Assembly: GCF_009831235.1 (NCBI RefSeq)
Contig: NZ_WUUL01000014.1
Coordinates: 1 to 64,000, forward strand
Direction: 5' to 3'
Source: Shimazuella alba
Lineage (GTDB): Bacteria; Bacillota; Bacilli; Thermoactinomycetales; Thermoactinomycetaceae
DNA: 64,000 nt
This document shows, in pieces, positions 27,146-35,599 of this stretch. The notes under the pieces were generated by a model. The model saw only the letters and a program-made list of their open reading frames with translations. It had not been told where the DNA came from and searched no databases. Within the stretch, counting starts at the first letter, position 1, and every line of letters begins with the position of its first letter. The position numbers were made by a program, and so were the translations under genes.

Positions 27146-27301
27146 ATGTCTGGGATCGGTCACATCTCCACTGACAACTCGACTGGCACTACTGCTGATG
27201 CAGTGGCTGCCAAGACCAAGGAGAAGATCGTCGCCGACGTCTTCGGGACGGAAGGCGCTACAGTCGTCGAAGCTGTCGAGGTTTTCGGCAACATCGGCTG
27301 A
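27146..27301 (+). CDS. Small orphan gene of foreign composition (unit F), 51 residues
   Basis: ATG 27146 follows GAGGGGAAGG. The product starts MSGIGHISTDNSTGTT and ends VVEAVEVFGNIG, soluble and mildly acidic. The segment TADAVAAK resembles ADAVATT of unit E (the DNA shares GATGCAGTGGCT), so the two may be distant relatives. Codons are G/C-ending (ATC, GTC, GCC, AAG). It has its own strong promoter and a 3' structured element. It is too short to be picked up by a 60-codon ORF cut-off. No family is recognised. Confidence 0.68.
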   Translation: MSGIGHISTDNSTGTTADAVAAKTKEKIVADVFGTEGATVVEAVEVFGNIG

Positions 27302-27324
27302 CCTTACGGATACCTAGGCTGTCT

Positions 27325-27370
27325 CGAGGCGGAGTTCACACCACAAGCGTGTCTCTGCCTCGGGAACCTG
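27325..27370 (+). other. Structured 3' element of unit F (bipartite hairpin plus GGAACCTG)
   Basis: The outer stem CGAGGC-G-GAG / CTC-T-GCCTCG with one G-U pair encloses CAC...GTG around CACAAGC, then GGAACCTG. It matches the unit E element in order and tail, with different outer-stem bases. Confidence 0.68.
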
Positions 27371-27395
27371 TACAATATAATTATTCACATATAGG

Positions 27396-27424
27396 AAAGC
27401 TGCCATTTTTTTGGCAGCTTTTTG
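27396..27424. terminator. Terminator between unit F and phoH-like gene
   Basis: AAGCTGCC / GGCAGCTT with an 8-nt T-loop, followed by TTT on the plus strand. It is placed to serve unit F and the convergent PhoH gene. Confidence 0.8.
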
Positions 27425-27427
27425 CTT

Positions 27428-28636
27428 TTACATCAAGTCTGCTTTCTTCGCAATCTCACTCCGGTAAATGTGCGGAAGTTCTACTTCTCCATAGTAAGAT
27501 TCCCCACGAAAAACTTCTGACAATCGACGCATGCCGTTGTTTATGCCCTCGTAACTGCTATGATCCACTTGGGCGTCAAAATCACCATCAATGATTAATT
27601 TGGAGTCTTCCCCAATACGCTGTACTGCAAGCTTCATTAAGTCTACATCTAGATTTTGTGCTTCAATAATATAGACAATGGCACGCAACCCAGTAGTGTC
27701 AAACCCTCTAATATCACTAAATGGTAATAAGATTAATCTGGGAGGCTCTTTATCTTTGCCTTTTAGCAGATCTTCTACGATCATTTTATCACCAAACTTG
27801 CTGCATAACATGGAACCAATCGCAGAGTCCATAATTTTTTCATCTCGAGTACCTGGATAAAAACCTAGTTTTGCGCTATTTCGTGATGCCATCGGATTGA
27901 CAAAACAGATTAAACGATCAAATTTTCCTTTTTCAATTTCCCGCATAGCATAGTTTAAAGCAATCAAAGATTTACCTGATCCAGCTTTACCTTTTATCAT
28001 CGTAATCGTGTTATTCCGCAAACTATCTAATGCACACCGCTGATATGCATCTTTGGGAGAAAATTTACCAAAATACGTGGTGTCAAACCCACGAGGTCGA
28101 ACATACACATGTGAATCCCCTGTCCATTTTAAGAGATCAGCATGATTGTCCCCATCTTTAATAACCAAGTACTGATTGGATAGCAATTCAAAATGGTTGA
28201 CATCTAAGTTATGGCAAAGCGCAGCATAGCGAGCATCTTCTACGTGACTCTCCAAGTAACCAAAATAATGTTCTTCCTCTGCGTCTAGTTCCAACAAAGA
28301 AATTTGGAAACCTCGTGCCTTTTGCTTTAGTAGCAGATCATAGGTGATTAAACCAAATTGATTGTCGATACAACATTGCAAAATTTTATTGTCGGCATAA
28401 TTAGCATCAAAATCGTTTCCTAGTTGAACAGTATAATCTTTTACATCAATGAAAATATCATCGACATGCTGTTCGATGTATCGAGTTGCCACACGTGCTT
28501 GGAATGCAAGTGTCTGATTTTGTGACAACTTATGCTTTTCTAACTCTCTTAATACCATGGAAGGGATGACAATTTGCTTGTGATCAAGTTTGTCTGTATG
28601 TTTCAACAAAACATTGGTATCGACTACATATCGCAT
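27428..28636 (-). CDS. PIN domain-PhoH family ATPase
   Basis: The protein joins an N-terminal PIN-type ribonuclease domain (MRYVVDTNVLLKH, with conserved Asp, then ELEKHK and a later DNKIL acidic patch) to a PhoH-type ATPase (Walker A KGKAGSGKS at about residue 225; Walker B-like IVYIIEAQNL; RIGEDSKLIIDGDFDAQVD). PhoH2-type PIN-PhoH fusions are ATP-dependent RNA-unwinding nucleases. I prefer ATG 28636 (402 residues), because PIN domains normally begin at this strand; the frame continues to 28750 but without a ribosome site. Many PhoH Walker B motifs read DEAQN; here it is IEAQN. Confidence 0.85.
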   Translation of the reverse strand: MRYVVDTNVLLKHTDKLDHKQIVIPSMVLRELEKHKLSQNQTLAFQARVATRYIEQHVDDIFIDVKDYTVQLGNDFDANYADNKILQCCIDNQFGLITYDLLLKQKARGFQISLLELDAEEEHYFGYLESHVEDARYAALCHNLDVNHFELLSNQYLVIKDGDNHADLLKWTGDSHVYVRPRGFDTTYFGKFSPKDAYQRCALDSLRNNTITMIKGKAGSGKSLIALNYAMREIEKGKFDRLICFVNPMASRNSAKLGFYPGTRDEKIMDSAIGSMLCSKFGDKMIVEDLLKGKDKEPPRLILLPFSDIRGFDTTGLRAIVYIIEAQNLDVDLMKLAVQRIGEDSKLIIDGDFDAQVDHSSYEGINNGMRRLSEVFRGESYYGEVELPHIYRSEIAKKADLM

Positions 28637-28917
28637 GGAGGCGAATACCCCCGTTCTTAGATTATTAATTTCAGTTTCTCCCGTTTTGCACAAAAAAGAT
28701 GATGCATTTTTTGGAATAAACGACCCGGAGGTAGATAGTAGATTGTTCATATATTCTTTTATTTTATGTCAAAAGGATGAGGTGGAACTAGTTGTTTTAT
28801 CTAAATTTTACATAAAAAGGAGGAATCATAGGATTCCTCTTTTGAAATGAATAGAAAAGACTGGGAAAATTTACATTTGGTTTTAAAATGCTTCTCGTGC
28901 ATAAGCTTTTCAAAAAC

Positions 28918-29958
28918 TTATGCCTTTACAGCGACTGGGGTTGGTTTTGATTTGCTGTTGGAAAAAGGCTGTTTTAATGCTTCTTGTTGACCATTTAACC
29001 AAAGTTCTTCTATTTTCTTTAATTCCTCAGCAGTAAAAGGTGTTTTTTCACTAGCTTCAGCAAACTCTTTTAAATTTGCTTCGCTTGTTATGTTAGGCAA
29101 GACCGATTTGATAGCAGAGCTAGCAAGTGAATAGAGGATAGCTGCTTGTCCTATTGTACGATCTGTGCCTTTGTAGATAAAGCTCCAATCACGAACTGCT
29201 TGCACACCTGCTTGCATCCATTTGATAGGACGATGGTTTCTGTGATCGGATTTGTCAAAGTGCTTATCAGGATCATAAGAACCGTCTAGCAAACCAGAAG
29301 CATGTGGTACACGAGCGATCAGAGATGTTCCTGCGAGCTCAGCAGCTTTGATTAAATCTCTTGCTGGATCTTGTTCGATTAGATTGTTGATGATTTGTGC
29401 CATATCCATTTTTTGTTTTTGAATTGTAGCCAAACCTTCTTCTCTCCAGCCAATATCTGGTCCTAAGGCAACACCATAGCTACGAATTTTTCCTTCTTCT
29501 TTAAGACGCTCTAGTGTTTCCATCACTTCATCGCTGATAATTGCTTCCATACGTGCATTGTGCAATTGATATACATCGATGGTTTCGATATTTAGTCGTT
29601 TTAAACTAGCTTCACAAGACTTACGGATGGATTCTTTGTCCCAGTATTGAGGTAACTCGCTATGGCCGCCATGACGATCTCCGCGTTTTGCAAAGATATC
29701 ATAGCCGAATTTAGTAGCGATAACCACCTTATCCAGTAACCCATCTAGAGCTTCAGCAAGCAATGTTTCACCTTTCCCTTGACCATAAACATCCGCTGTG
29801 TCAAAAAAAGTAATTCCATAATCTTCGTAGGCACTACGGAGTAATTTTTTTGCTAATGTTTCGTCTTTCACACCCCACCAAGGAGTAGCAACAGACCAAA
29901 CACCAAACCCTACTTCTGATACTTTTTTATCAACATTTTTCATGGAACGATATTTCAT
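28918..29958 (-). CDS. Aldo/keto reductase family oxidoreductase
   Basis: This is an NADPH-dependent (beta/alpha)8 barrel reductase of carbonyl compounds. The 346-residue protein has the AKR catalytic Asp-Tyr pair ([14 protein letters not shown]), the Lys (VIATKFGYD) and the His (VYQLHNA). I start at ATG 29958 after CAAGGAGG; the longer frame to 29979 overlaps that site. It is monocistronic. The substrate is unknown, and the subfamily resembles YhdN/IolS-type reductases. Confidence 0.88.
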   Translation of the reverse strand: MKYRSMKNVDKKVSEVGFGVWSVATPWWGVKDETLAKKLLRSAYEDYGITFFDTADVYGQGKGETLLAEALDGLLDKVVIATKFGYDIFAKRGDRHGGHSELPQYWDKESIRKSCEASLKRLNIETIDVYQLHNARMEAIISDEVMETLERLKEEGKIRSYGVALGPDIGWREEGLATIQKQKMDMAQIINNLIEQDPARDLIKAAELAGTSLIARVPHASGLLDGSYDPDKHFDKSDHRNHRPIKWMQAGVQAVRDWSFIYKGTDRTIGQAAILYSLASSAIKSVLPNITSEANLKEFAEASEKTPFTAEELKKIEELWLNGQQEALKQPFSNSKSKPTPVAVKA

Positions 29959-30182
29959 GATATATCCTCCTTGCGGCAACTTTATTAGTGAGTATGTAGT
30001 TTATTCTTTCATTATCAATCTTATTGTAACACACTGCATACCTTAACATTTTAAACGTAAAAAGAACAAGCAGTTTTATTATGTTTGTAACCCATTACTT
30101 TCCATTCATATTTAAAAGGTGAAATTTTTCTCTATCCTTGTTATTATTTTTTGTATACTTATATAAAATAGAGGTGAAGTTG

Positions 30183-30863
30183 GTGGCTAATCAAAAAAAA
30201 TCACGGGATATGCAAGGGATAGTAATTGGTACTATCTTGGTCCTCGTGTTAGCGCTTGGTATATATGGAGCGATAAGTTCATTCTCCAGTACCCAAAGTG
30301 CTGTAGATAAAGTTTTCACAATCGACTATAAAGGGCAACCATTCTTAGGGAAAGAGAATGCACCTGTAAAAATCATGGAATATGGTGATTATAAATGTCC
30401 AGTTTGTAAACAGTTCAATGATTCCATTATGCCACAACTGAAGAAAGATTTTATTGATACTGGAAAAGTTGCTTTCTATTTTACCAATACACAAATTATT
30501 GGACCGGATTCTTTGACAGCTGGAGAAGCTGGAGAAGCTGTTTTTAAGCAAAATCCTCAAGCTTTCTGGAAATACCACGAAGCTATGTATCAAAATCAAG
30601 GAAATGAAAGTTTAGAATGGGCCACACCAGCATTTTTAGTTGATCTTATCAAAAAGAATGTACCAGAAGTGGACGCGAAAAAAGTAGAACAAGATCTGAA
30701 AAATAAAACTTTCCAAAAACAGGCTTTAGAAGACATGGAGAAATTTAATAAGCATGGTATTGATGGCGTGCCTACCATTATGGTAAACGGAAAATACATT
30801 GAAAATAGCTTGTCTTATGCTGATATTAAAGCCACGATTGAGAAAGAGTTGCAAGCAAAATGA
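30183..30863 (+). CDS. bdbD: Thiol-disulfide oxidoreductase, BdbD/DsbA-like
   Basis: The 226-residue membrane-anchored protein has one N-terminal transmembrane segment (GIVIGTILVLVLALGIYGAI) and an external thioredoxin-fold domain with the active site CPVCK in YGDYKCPVCKQF and the cis-Pro loop GVPTIMVNGK. It oxidises secreted proteins. GTG 30183 lies 6 nt after GAGGTG. Its stop overlaps the start of the next gene (BdbC-like) by 4 nt, the usual BdbC/BdbD pair. Confidence 0.9.
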   Translation: MANQKKSRDMQGIVIGTILVLVLALGIYGAISSFSSTQSAVDKVFTIDYKGQPFLGKENAPVKIMEYGDYKCPVCKQFNDSIMPQLKKDFIDTGKVAFYFTNTQIIGPDSLTAGEAGEAVFKQNPQAFWKYHEAMYQNQGNESLEWATPAFLVDLIKKNVPEVDAKKVEQDLKNKTFQKQALEDMEKFNKHGIDGVPTIMVNGKYIENSLSYADIKATIEKELQAK

Positions 30864-31276
30864 GTTCATTAGCTGATCGCTTTGGATTGTATTTTGCATG
30901 GTTGGTATCCATTGTAGCGATGGGAGGAAGTCTGTATTTTAGTGAAGTAATGGGACTTGTTCCTTGTGTATTGTGCTGGTACCAACGCATTCTCATGTAT
31001 CCGCTGGTCATCATTTTGGGGATTGCTACCTATCGTCAAGATAAAAAGGTCTCTATATATGCTTTGCCAATGTCCATTATTGGATTAGCTATTTCTTTGT
31101 ACCATATTATCATCCAACAATTTCCAAATTTAGCGACGGCTGCTACCTGTAAAGCAGGAGTACCTTGCACAGTGGATTCCCTGCATTTGTTTGGGTTTAT
31201 TACCATCCCGATGCTGGCTTGTGTCGCTTTTCTCTTGATTACGATCACGTTGTTTTTTACGCGGAAAGCATCATAA
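30860..31276 (+). CDS. bdbC: Disulfide oxidoreductase, BdbC/DsbB-like
   Basis: The 138-residue protein has four membrane segments, the quinone-side pair CVLC (GLVPCVLCWYQR) and the second loop pair C...C (ATCKAGVPC). It re-oxidises BdbD and passes electrons to menaquinone. It overlaps bdbD by 4 nt (ATGA), so translation is coupled. Confidence 0.93.
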   Translation: MSSLADRFGLYFAWLVSIVAMGGSLYFSEVMGLVPCVLCWYQRILMYPLVIILGIATYRQDKKVSIYALPMSIIGLAISLYHIIIQQFPNLATAATCKAGVPCTVDSLHLFGFITIPMLACVAFLLITITLFFTRKAS

Positions 31277-31372
31277 ATAGGTGCTCCATTTGTGTAAATA
31301 TCTATTCCAAATGCTTCTTTTGTACATAAGGTAGTGATATAGAAATAGAGGTGCAAAAGGAGGATATTGGTA

Positions 31373-31531
31373 ATGAGTGGATATGGATCTTATGGATTCT
31401 TGGGAAGCGGTATAGGCATTCTTATCGCTATCATCGTCATCATTGTTGTGCTCGCCTTGATTTTTGGCTGGTTTAGCTGGGGTTTCGGCGGTTTTGGTGG
31501 CGGATTCGGTGGCGGTCTCGGATATTTTTAA
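31373..31531 (+). CDS. YjcZ-type small glycine-rich membrane peptide
   Basis: The 52-residue product MSGYGSYGFLGSG... has a central hydrophobic segment (ILIAIIVIIVVLALIFGW) and a Gly/Phe tail (GFGGGFGGGLGYF). This is the YjcZ family seen in spore-forming Bacillales, often sporulation-associated. ATG 31373 follows AAAAGGAGG by 9 nt, and a U-tract terminator (31533-31557) follows the stop. Confidence 0.75.
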   Translation: MSGYGSYGFLGSGIGILIAIIVIIVVLALIFGWFSWGFGGFGGGFGGGLGYF

Positions 31532-31532
31532 A

Positions 31533-31557
31533 TCCTCCTTTTGGAGGGTTTTTTGTT
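31533..31557 (+). terminator. Terminator of the YjcZ-type gene
   Basis: ATCCTCC / GGAGGGT with a TTTT loop, then T6. Confidence 0.85.
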
Positions 31558-31690
31558 TTATAAATATTTTGACCGACTTTATCTTTTGTAGGATAATAGT
31601 TGGATATTAAGTAACAATAATCCTCATTGGTTCTTAATAAATGATTGTGAAGTGCATACAAAAGAATAAAGAAAGGTAAAGTGGTGTTTT

Positions 31691-32785
31691 ATGTTACAGA
31701 CAATATCGCCGACAAGGCATTCCTTTGCTACAATGCTACAAGAGTTGGTCGATGTAGCTGGTCCGCCTGGAAATGAAAAAGCAGTGCGGGAAGTGATGAA
31801 GAAATGGGCAGAGCCTTGGTCGGATGAAATAATAACAGATCGTCTTGGGGGTTTGATCGCTCGTAAAGGACTTTCTGGTCCAAAAGTCATGCTTGCAGCC
31901 CACCTAGATGAAATCGGTTTCATGGTGACAAATATTACGGAAGATGGTTATTTGCGTTTTCAAACACTCGGTGGTTGGTGGAGTCAAGTTCTTCCTGCTC
32001 AACGGGTAGAAGTGCATACGAGAAAAGGAAAATTACTTGGAATAATCGGTTCCAAACCTCCACATCTCATGCCTAATGAAGATCGGAAAAAGGGAATTAA
32101 TATCGAAGATTTGTTCATCGATCTTGGATTAGAATCAAGGGAAGAAGCTGTAGAATTGGGAATCAGACCAGGTGATTTTGTCATTCCTTATTCTCCCTAC
32201 ACCCAATTGAGTAATCCCCATCGTGTTGTGGGCAAAGCGATGGATAATCGGATCGGTTGCGCTGTCGTAACAGAAGTGCTATATCGATTATCGCAAGGAG
32301 TAAGACATCCCAATCAAGTATTTGCTGTTGGAACGGTGATGGAGGAAGTCGGACGTAGAGGGGCAAAAACGGCAACAGCAGTAGTAAGACCAGATGTTGC
32401 GTTTGCGATTGATGTAGGAATTGCCACAGATACACCAAAAATAGGTTTTACCCCAACCCATCTGCATCTTGGAAAAGGTCCTGTTTTAGCATTGTATGAT
32501 GCAGGTCATATTGCACATCAACCACTGCTCCAACTAGCTAGAGAGGCAGCAGAGGAAGAAGGAATCCCTTACCAATACGAAGTAGTGCAGCGCGGAGGGA
32601 CGGATGCAAGTCATATTCATGTCTATGGTACTGGAGTTCCAACTCTAACTTTAGGTGTACCTTCTCGCTATATCCACAGTCATACTTCTGTTATTGATCA
32701 GCGTGATGTTGATCATCTTGTCGATTGGCTGGTTGCATTAACAGCTCGGTTGGATCGTTTGACGATTGACAAACTTACCAGATAA
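31691..32785 (+). CDS. M42 family metallo-aminopeptidase
   Basis: This is a cobalt/zinc-dependent tetrahedral-type aminopeptidase (YsdC/glutamyl aminopeptidase-like). The 364-residue product has the metal ligands in order: AAHLDEIGF (His, and Asp after), AMDNRIGC (bridging Asp), EEVGRRGA (catalytic Glu and Glu ligand), AIDVGIATDTP (Asp) and the late SRYIHSHTS (His). It is cytosolic. The start ATG 31691 has a weak site (GTGGTG). ATG 31733 would also give a near-complete fold. The 3' end of the gene carries the promoter of the following small unit P. Confidence 0.9.
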   Translation: MLQTISPTRHSFATMLQELVDVAGPPGNEKAVREVMKKWAEPWSDEIITDRLGGLIARKGLSGPKVMLAAHLDEIGFMVTNITEDGYLRFQTLGGWWSQVLPAQRVEVHTRKGKLLGIIGSKPPHLMPNEDRKKGINIEDLFIDLGLESREEAVELGIRPGDFVIPYSPYTQLSNPHRVVGKAMDNRIGCAVVTEVLYRLSQGVRHPNQVFAVGTVMEEVGRRGAKTATAVVRPDVAFAIDVGIATDTPKIGFTPTHLHLGKGPVLALYDAGHIAHQPLLQLAREAAEEEGIPYQYEVVQRGGTDASHIHVYGTGVPTLTLGVPSRYIHSHTSVIDQRDVDHLVDWLVALTARLDRLTIDKLTR

Positions 32786-32808
32786 ATTTTTTCGTCAAAA
32801 GGAGAAGC

Positions 32809-33030
32809 ATGTCCAGCAATAACTCTCTGGTTGGCGAGAAAATTGAAATTGGTGGAGTACCGATCACTGCAAAAGCTCTCCAGTTTCTGTATGATAATGG
32901 GATTTTTAGCTTTTGAAGAGGATCTCTTACTTTCGACTACCAAAAGATGTCAGGGATTTGGCATGTCGTCCATGGTGAGGATTGTTATGTGGTAACATAC
33001 AATAACAAGGTTTGTGCCACCAAGATTTGA
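32809..33030 (+). pseudogene. Small orphan gene (unit P) with an in-frame stop
   Basis: ATG 32809, 4 nt after AAGGAG, opens a 73-codon frame interrupted by TGA at codon 36 (about 32914). Before it: MSSNNSLVGEKIEIGGVPIT; after it: GSLTFDYQKMSGIWHVVHGE and so on, ending at TGA 33028. The two halves are in the same frame, so a single nonsense change (for example CGA or TGG to TGA) explains it; UGA read-through is less likely. The promoter (TTGACG about 32759 and a TAAATT region) lies inside the M42 gene. A hairpin follows the stop. It is partly host-like in composition. Confidence 0.6.
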
Positions 33031-33043
33031 TCCATGTAGCAAC

Positions 33044-33080
33044 TTCCTCTGGCACTGGGATATTCTCACTGCCAGAGGAA
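33044..33080 (+). other. Hairpin 3' of unit P
   Basis: Perfect 11-bp arms TTCCTCTGGCA / TGCCAGAGGAA, 15-nt loop, no U-tract, starting 13 nt after the stop. Confidence 0.75.
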
Positions 33081-33106
33081 TAAGAATAAGAAGAATATCA
33101 ATAATA

Positions 33107-33138
33107 AACCACTTCTATTTCATGCAGAAGTGGTTTTT
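33107..33138. terminator. Bidirectional terminator next to sspI
   Basis: AACCACTTCT / AGAAGTGGTT arms with T- and A-rich flanks. It mainly serves the minus-strand sspI gene. Confidence 0.8.
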
Positions 33139-33148
33139 AGGTAAATCC

Positions 33149-33358
33149 TTACTTTTGAATTTTTTGATGGAGTGTTTCAATCATATGTTGCTGCTCAGTA
33201 GAATCACTGTTTTTCCAAATGACTTCAAACAAAACACCTAATCCAGGGAGTAATTTTTCTTCTCCTTGTGAAATCGAGTCTTCTACTAAACCTGTTAATT
33301 CGCTATTATCCATGTGTTGAATGTTATGGATAACTGCACCGCGTATGTTAAAATTCAT
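33149..33358 (-). CDS. sspI: Small acid-soluble spore protein SspI
   Basis: The 69-residue product (MNFNIRGAVIHNIQ...) matches the minor SASP SspI in length and in the conserved core GEEKLLPGLGVLFEVIWKN. It is made in the forespore. In B. subtilis the same gene sits beside ysgA (the methylase divergently adjacent here) and pheST, which supports the call. It is the best single indication that this organism makes endospores. Confidence 0.92.
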   Translation of the reverse strand: MNFNIRGAVIHNIQHMDNSELTGLVEDSISQGEEKLLPGLGVLFEVIWKNSDSTEQQHMIETLHQKIQK

Positions 33359-33408
33359 CTTAACAAATCACCTCATAGGTCTCCCATATGAACAAAGGAG
33401 AATTTTTT

Positions 33409-34206
33409 ATGTACTATTCCTTAACCTCTCCCCAAAACCAGCAAGTTAAACGTTGGAAAAAATTACATAGTAAAAAAGGTCGTCAAACTTATGGTACATA
33501 CTTGGTGGAGGGAGTCCATCTTGTACAAGAAGCAAAAAAGGCCAATGCAAAATTAGCAGCAATTATCGTGGATGAGAAATTTGATGATAAGGATCATTTA
33601 TTATCTTTTGAAAATAGAGAAGTGCCCATTTATAAGGTGTCTTCACCCGTTTTTTCCCAGATTGTAGAAACAGAGCAATCACAAGGTATTATTGCAGAAG
33701 CACACATTCCTACAGTGGATTTTGATGAGAAGTTAGGTAACAGTTCTCTGCTTTTATTGCTGGATAAACTTCAAGATCCAGGAAATCTTGGTACCATCCT
33801 TCGTACAGCATCTGCTGCTGGAGTAGATATGGTCATTCTAGGTGATGGAACCGTCGATCTTTATAATAGCAAAGTGGTCCGCTCGACAATGGGAGCAATG
33901 TTTCATCTGCCTATTTTTGAAATGAATCTGCCCAACACGCTTCCAAAATTAAAAGCTGAAAATTTTACTGTTGTAGGTACATCACCCCATAATGGTGTTT
34001 ATTCCTTTGATTATATATTTCCAGATAAGGTTGCGATTGTACTTGGAAATGAAGGACAAGGAATTCAACTTGATCTTTTAGAACAGTTGGATCGAGCGAT
34101 TATGGTTCCGATGCCTGGAGTTGCAGAATCTTATAATGTAGCTGTCACCTCTGGAATACTGCTGTATGAGTTGATTCGTCAACGTTTTATTGCCAAAAAT
34201 AATTAG
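33409..34206 (+). CDS. TrmH/SpoU-family RNA 2'-O-methyltransferase (YsgA-like)
   Basis: The 265-residue SPOUT methyltransferase has an N-terminal substrate-binding domain and the three SpoU motifs NLGTILRTASAAG, VAIVLGNEGQGI and MPGVAESYNVAVTSGILLYE that form the S-adenosylmethionine knot. It likely methylates 23S rRNA or tRNA. I use ATG 33409 after AAAGGAG; ATG 33388 has no site. Confidence 0.92.
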   Translation: MYYSLTSPQNQQVKRWKKLHSKKGRQTYGTYLVEGVHLVQEAKKANAKLAAIIVDEKFDDKDHLLSFENREVPIYKVSSPVFSQIVETEQSQGIIAEAHIPTVDFDEKLGNSSLLLLLDKLQDPGNLGTILRTASAAGVDMVILGDGTVDLYNSKVVRSTMGAMFHLPIFEMNLPNTLPKLKAENFTVVGTSPHNGVYSFDYIFPDKVAIVLGNEGQGIQLDLLEQLDRAIMVPMPGVAESYNVAVTSGILLYELIRQRFIAKNN

Positions 34207-34334
34207 AGACCTGATTGATAGTTTGGATTTTCAACAAATTCCCAAAAAATTTCTTTAAAATGAACGGAAGTAATTGCAACTTTCTTTTCTATCCGATATA
34301 ATGGTTGCGATCTTTATACATCTATATTTTTTGG

Positions 34335-34567
34335 CTATGACAGAGACAGAACACAATGTATCCATTTCAGGGAAGAAAAGCCTTGGACTGTGAGCTTTTC
34401 TATGGCACTACCTGTGTTATTCACTCTTGAGCTGCCCCTTGAAATATAAAAGTAGGGGGGACCGGTATAATGCTGTCCGTTATCGGCAAACAAGTGGGGG
34501 AGATCTTCTCCTCAACAAGGGTGGTACCGCGAACTCTCGTCCCTTAGGGATGGGAGATTTTTCTTTT
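34335..34567 (+). promoter_or_regulatory. T-box leader (phenylalanine) of pheST
   Basis: The T-box core GTGGTACCGCG (34521-34531) is followed by a terminator (ACTCTCGTCCC / GGGATGGGAG then T-rich, about 34532-34567). The stem I region begins with AGAGACAGAACAC and contains TTATTCACTC (about 34417-34426), where TTC (Phe) is the probable specifier. It couples pheST transcription to uncharged tRNA-Phe. Confidence 0.88.
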
Positions 34568-34582
34568 TAAGGGGAGTGTGCG

Positions 34583-35584
34583 ATGCGTGATCGTTTATTA
34601 GCGTTACAAGAAGAGGCATCACAAATAATTGTGGAAGCACCTCATCTCGAAGCGCTAAGAGAGGCAAAAGTGAAGTACCTTGGCAAAAAAGGGGAAATCA
34701 CTGGTGTACTCAGAGGAATGGGGAGTTTATCTGCTGAAGAACGCCCTGTGATTGGTGCACTAGCAAATGAAGTACGGGCAACATTGAGTACGTTAATTGA
34801 TGAAACAGAAGCAAAACTGGAACAAGCGGCATTAGAAAGCAAATTGGCAAATGAAAATATAGATGTCACTTTACCAGGGAAATCCATCCCTCTCGGTTCT
34901 TTACATCCGATCAATGCCATTATTGATCAGATGGAGGATATCTTTATTGGTATGGGATTTCATATTGCGGAAGGTCCTGAGGTAGAGACTGATTATCTTA
35001 ATTTTGAAATGTTGAATTTACCCAAAAATCATCCAGCTCGTGATATGCAAGACTCTTTCTATATCTCACCAGAGACGTTACTTCGGACACATACATCTTC
35101 TGTACAAGTACGTACAATGATAGATAAAAAGGGAGAAGTACCTGTTCGGATTATTTGTCCAGGTAAGGTGTATCGTCGTGATGATGATGACGCAACACAC
35201 TCTCATCAATTTACTCAAATTGAAGGCCTTGTGGTAGATAGTGGGGTATCGATGGGTGAATTGCATGGAGTTTTGTTACATTTCATCAAGAAATTATTCG
35301 GGGAAGACACAGAAGTACGTCTTCGTCCTAGTTATTTTCCTTTTACAGAACCAAGTGTAGAAGTAGATATTTTCCATCCCGAAAAAGGCTGGATTGAAAT
35401 ATTAGGTGCTGGCATGGTACATCCAAATGTACTGGAACAAGCTGGTTATAGTGCAGAGAAATATACAGGTTTCGCTTTTGGGATTGGTGTGGAGCGAATC
35501 GCAATATTAAAATATAACATAGACGATATTCGTCATTTCTATCAAAATGATCTACGGTTTACGAAACAATTTAAGTCGGTTTAA
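34583..35584 (+). CDS. pheS: Phenylalanyl-tRNA synthetase, alpha subunit
   Basis: This is the catalytic subunit of the (alpha-beta)2 enzyme. The 333-residue product has an N-terminal coiled-coil arm, class II motif 1 ([19 protein letters not shown]), motif 2 ([21 protein letters not shown]) and motif 3 ([12 protein letters not shown]). ATG 34583 has GGGGAG upstream. It is followed by pheT after 15 nt. Confidence 0.96.
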   Translation: MRDRLLALQEEASQIIVEAPHLEALREAKVKYLGKKGEITGVLRGMGSLSAEERPVIGALANEVRATLSTLIDETEAKLEQAALESKLANENIDVTLPGKSIPLGSLHPINAIIDQMEDIFIGMGFHIAEGPEVETDYLNFEMLNLPKNHPARDMQDSFYISPETLLRTHTSSVQVRTMIDKKGEVPVRIICPGKVYRRDDDDATHSHQFTQIEGLVVDSGVSMGELHGVLLHFIKKLFGEDTEVRLRPSYFPFTEPSVEVDIFHPEKGWIEILGAGMVHPNVLEQAGYSAEKYTGFAFGIGVERIAILKYNIDDIRHFYQNDLRFTKQFKSV

Positions 35585-35599
35585 GAAGGAGGGTAAACA

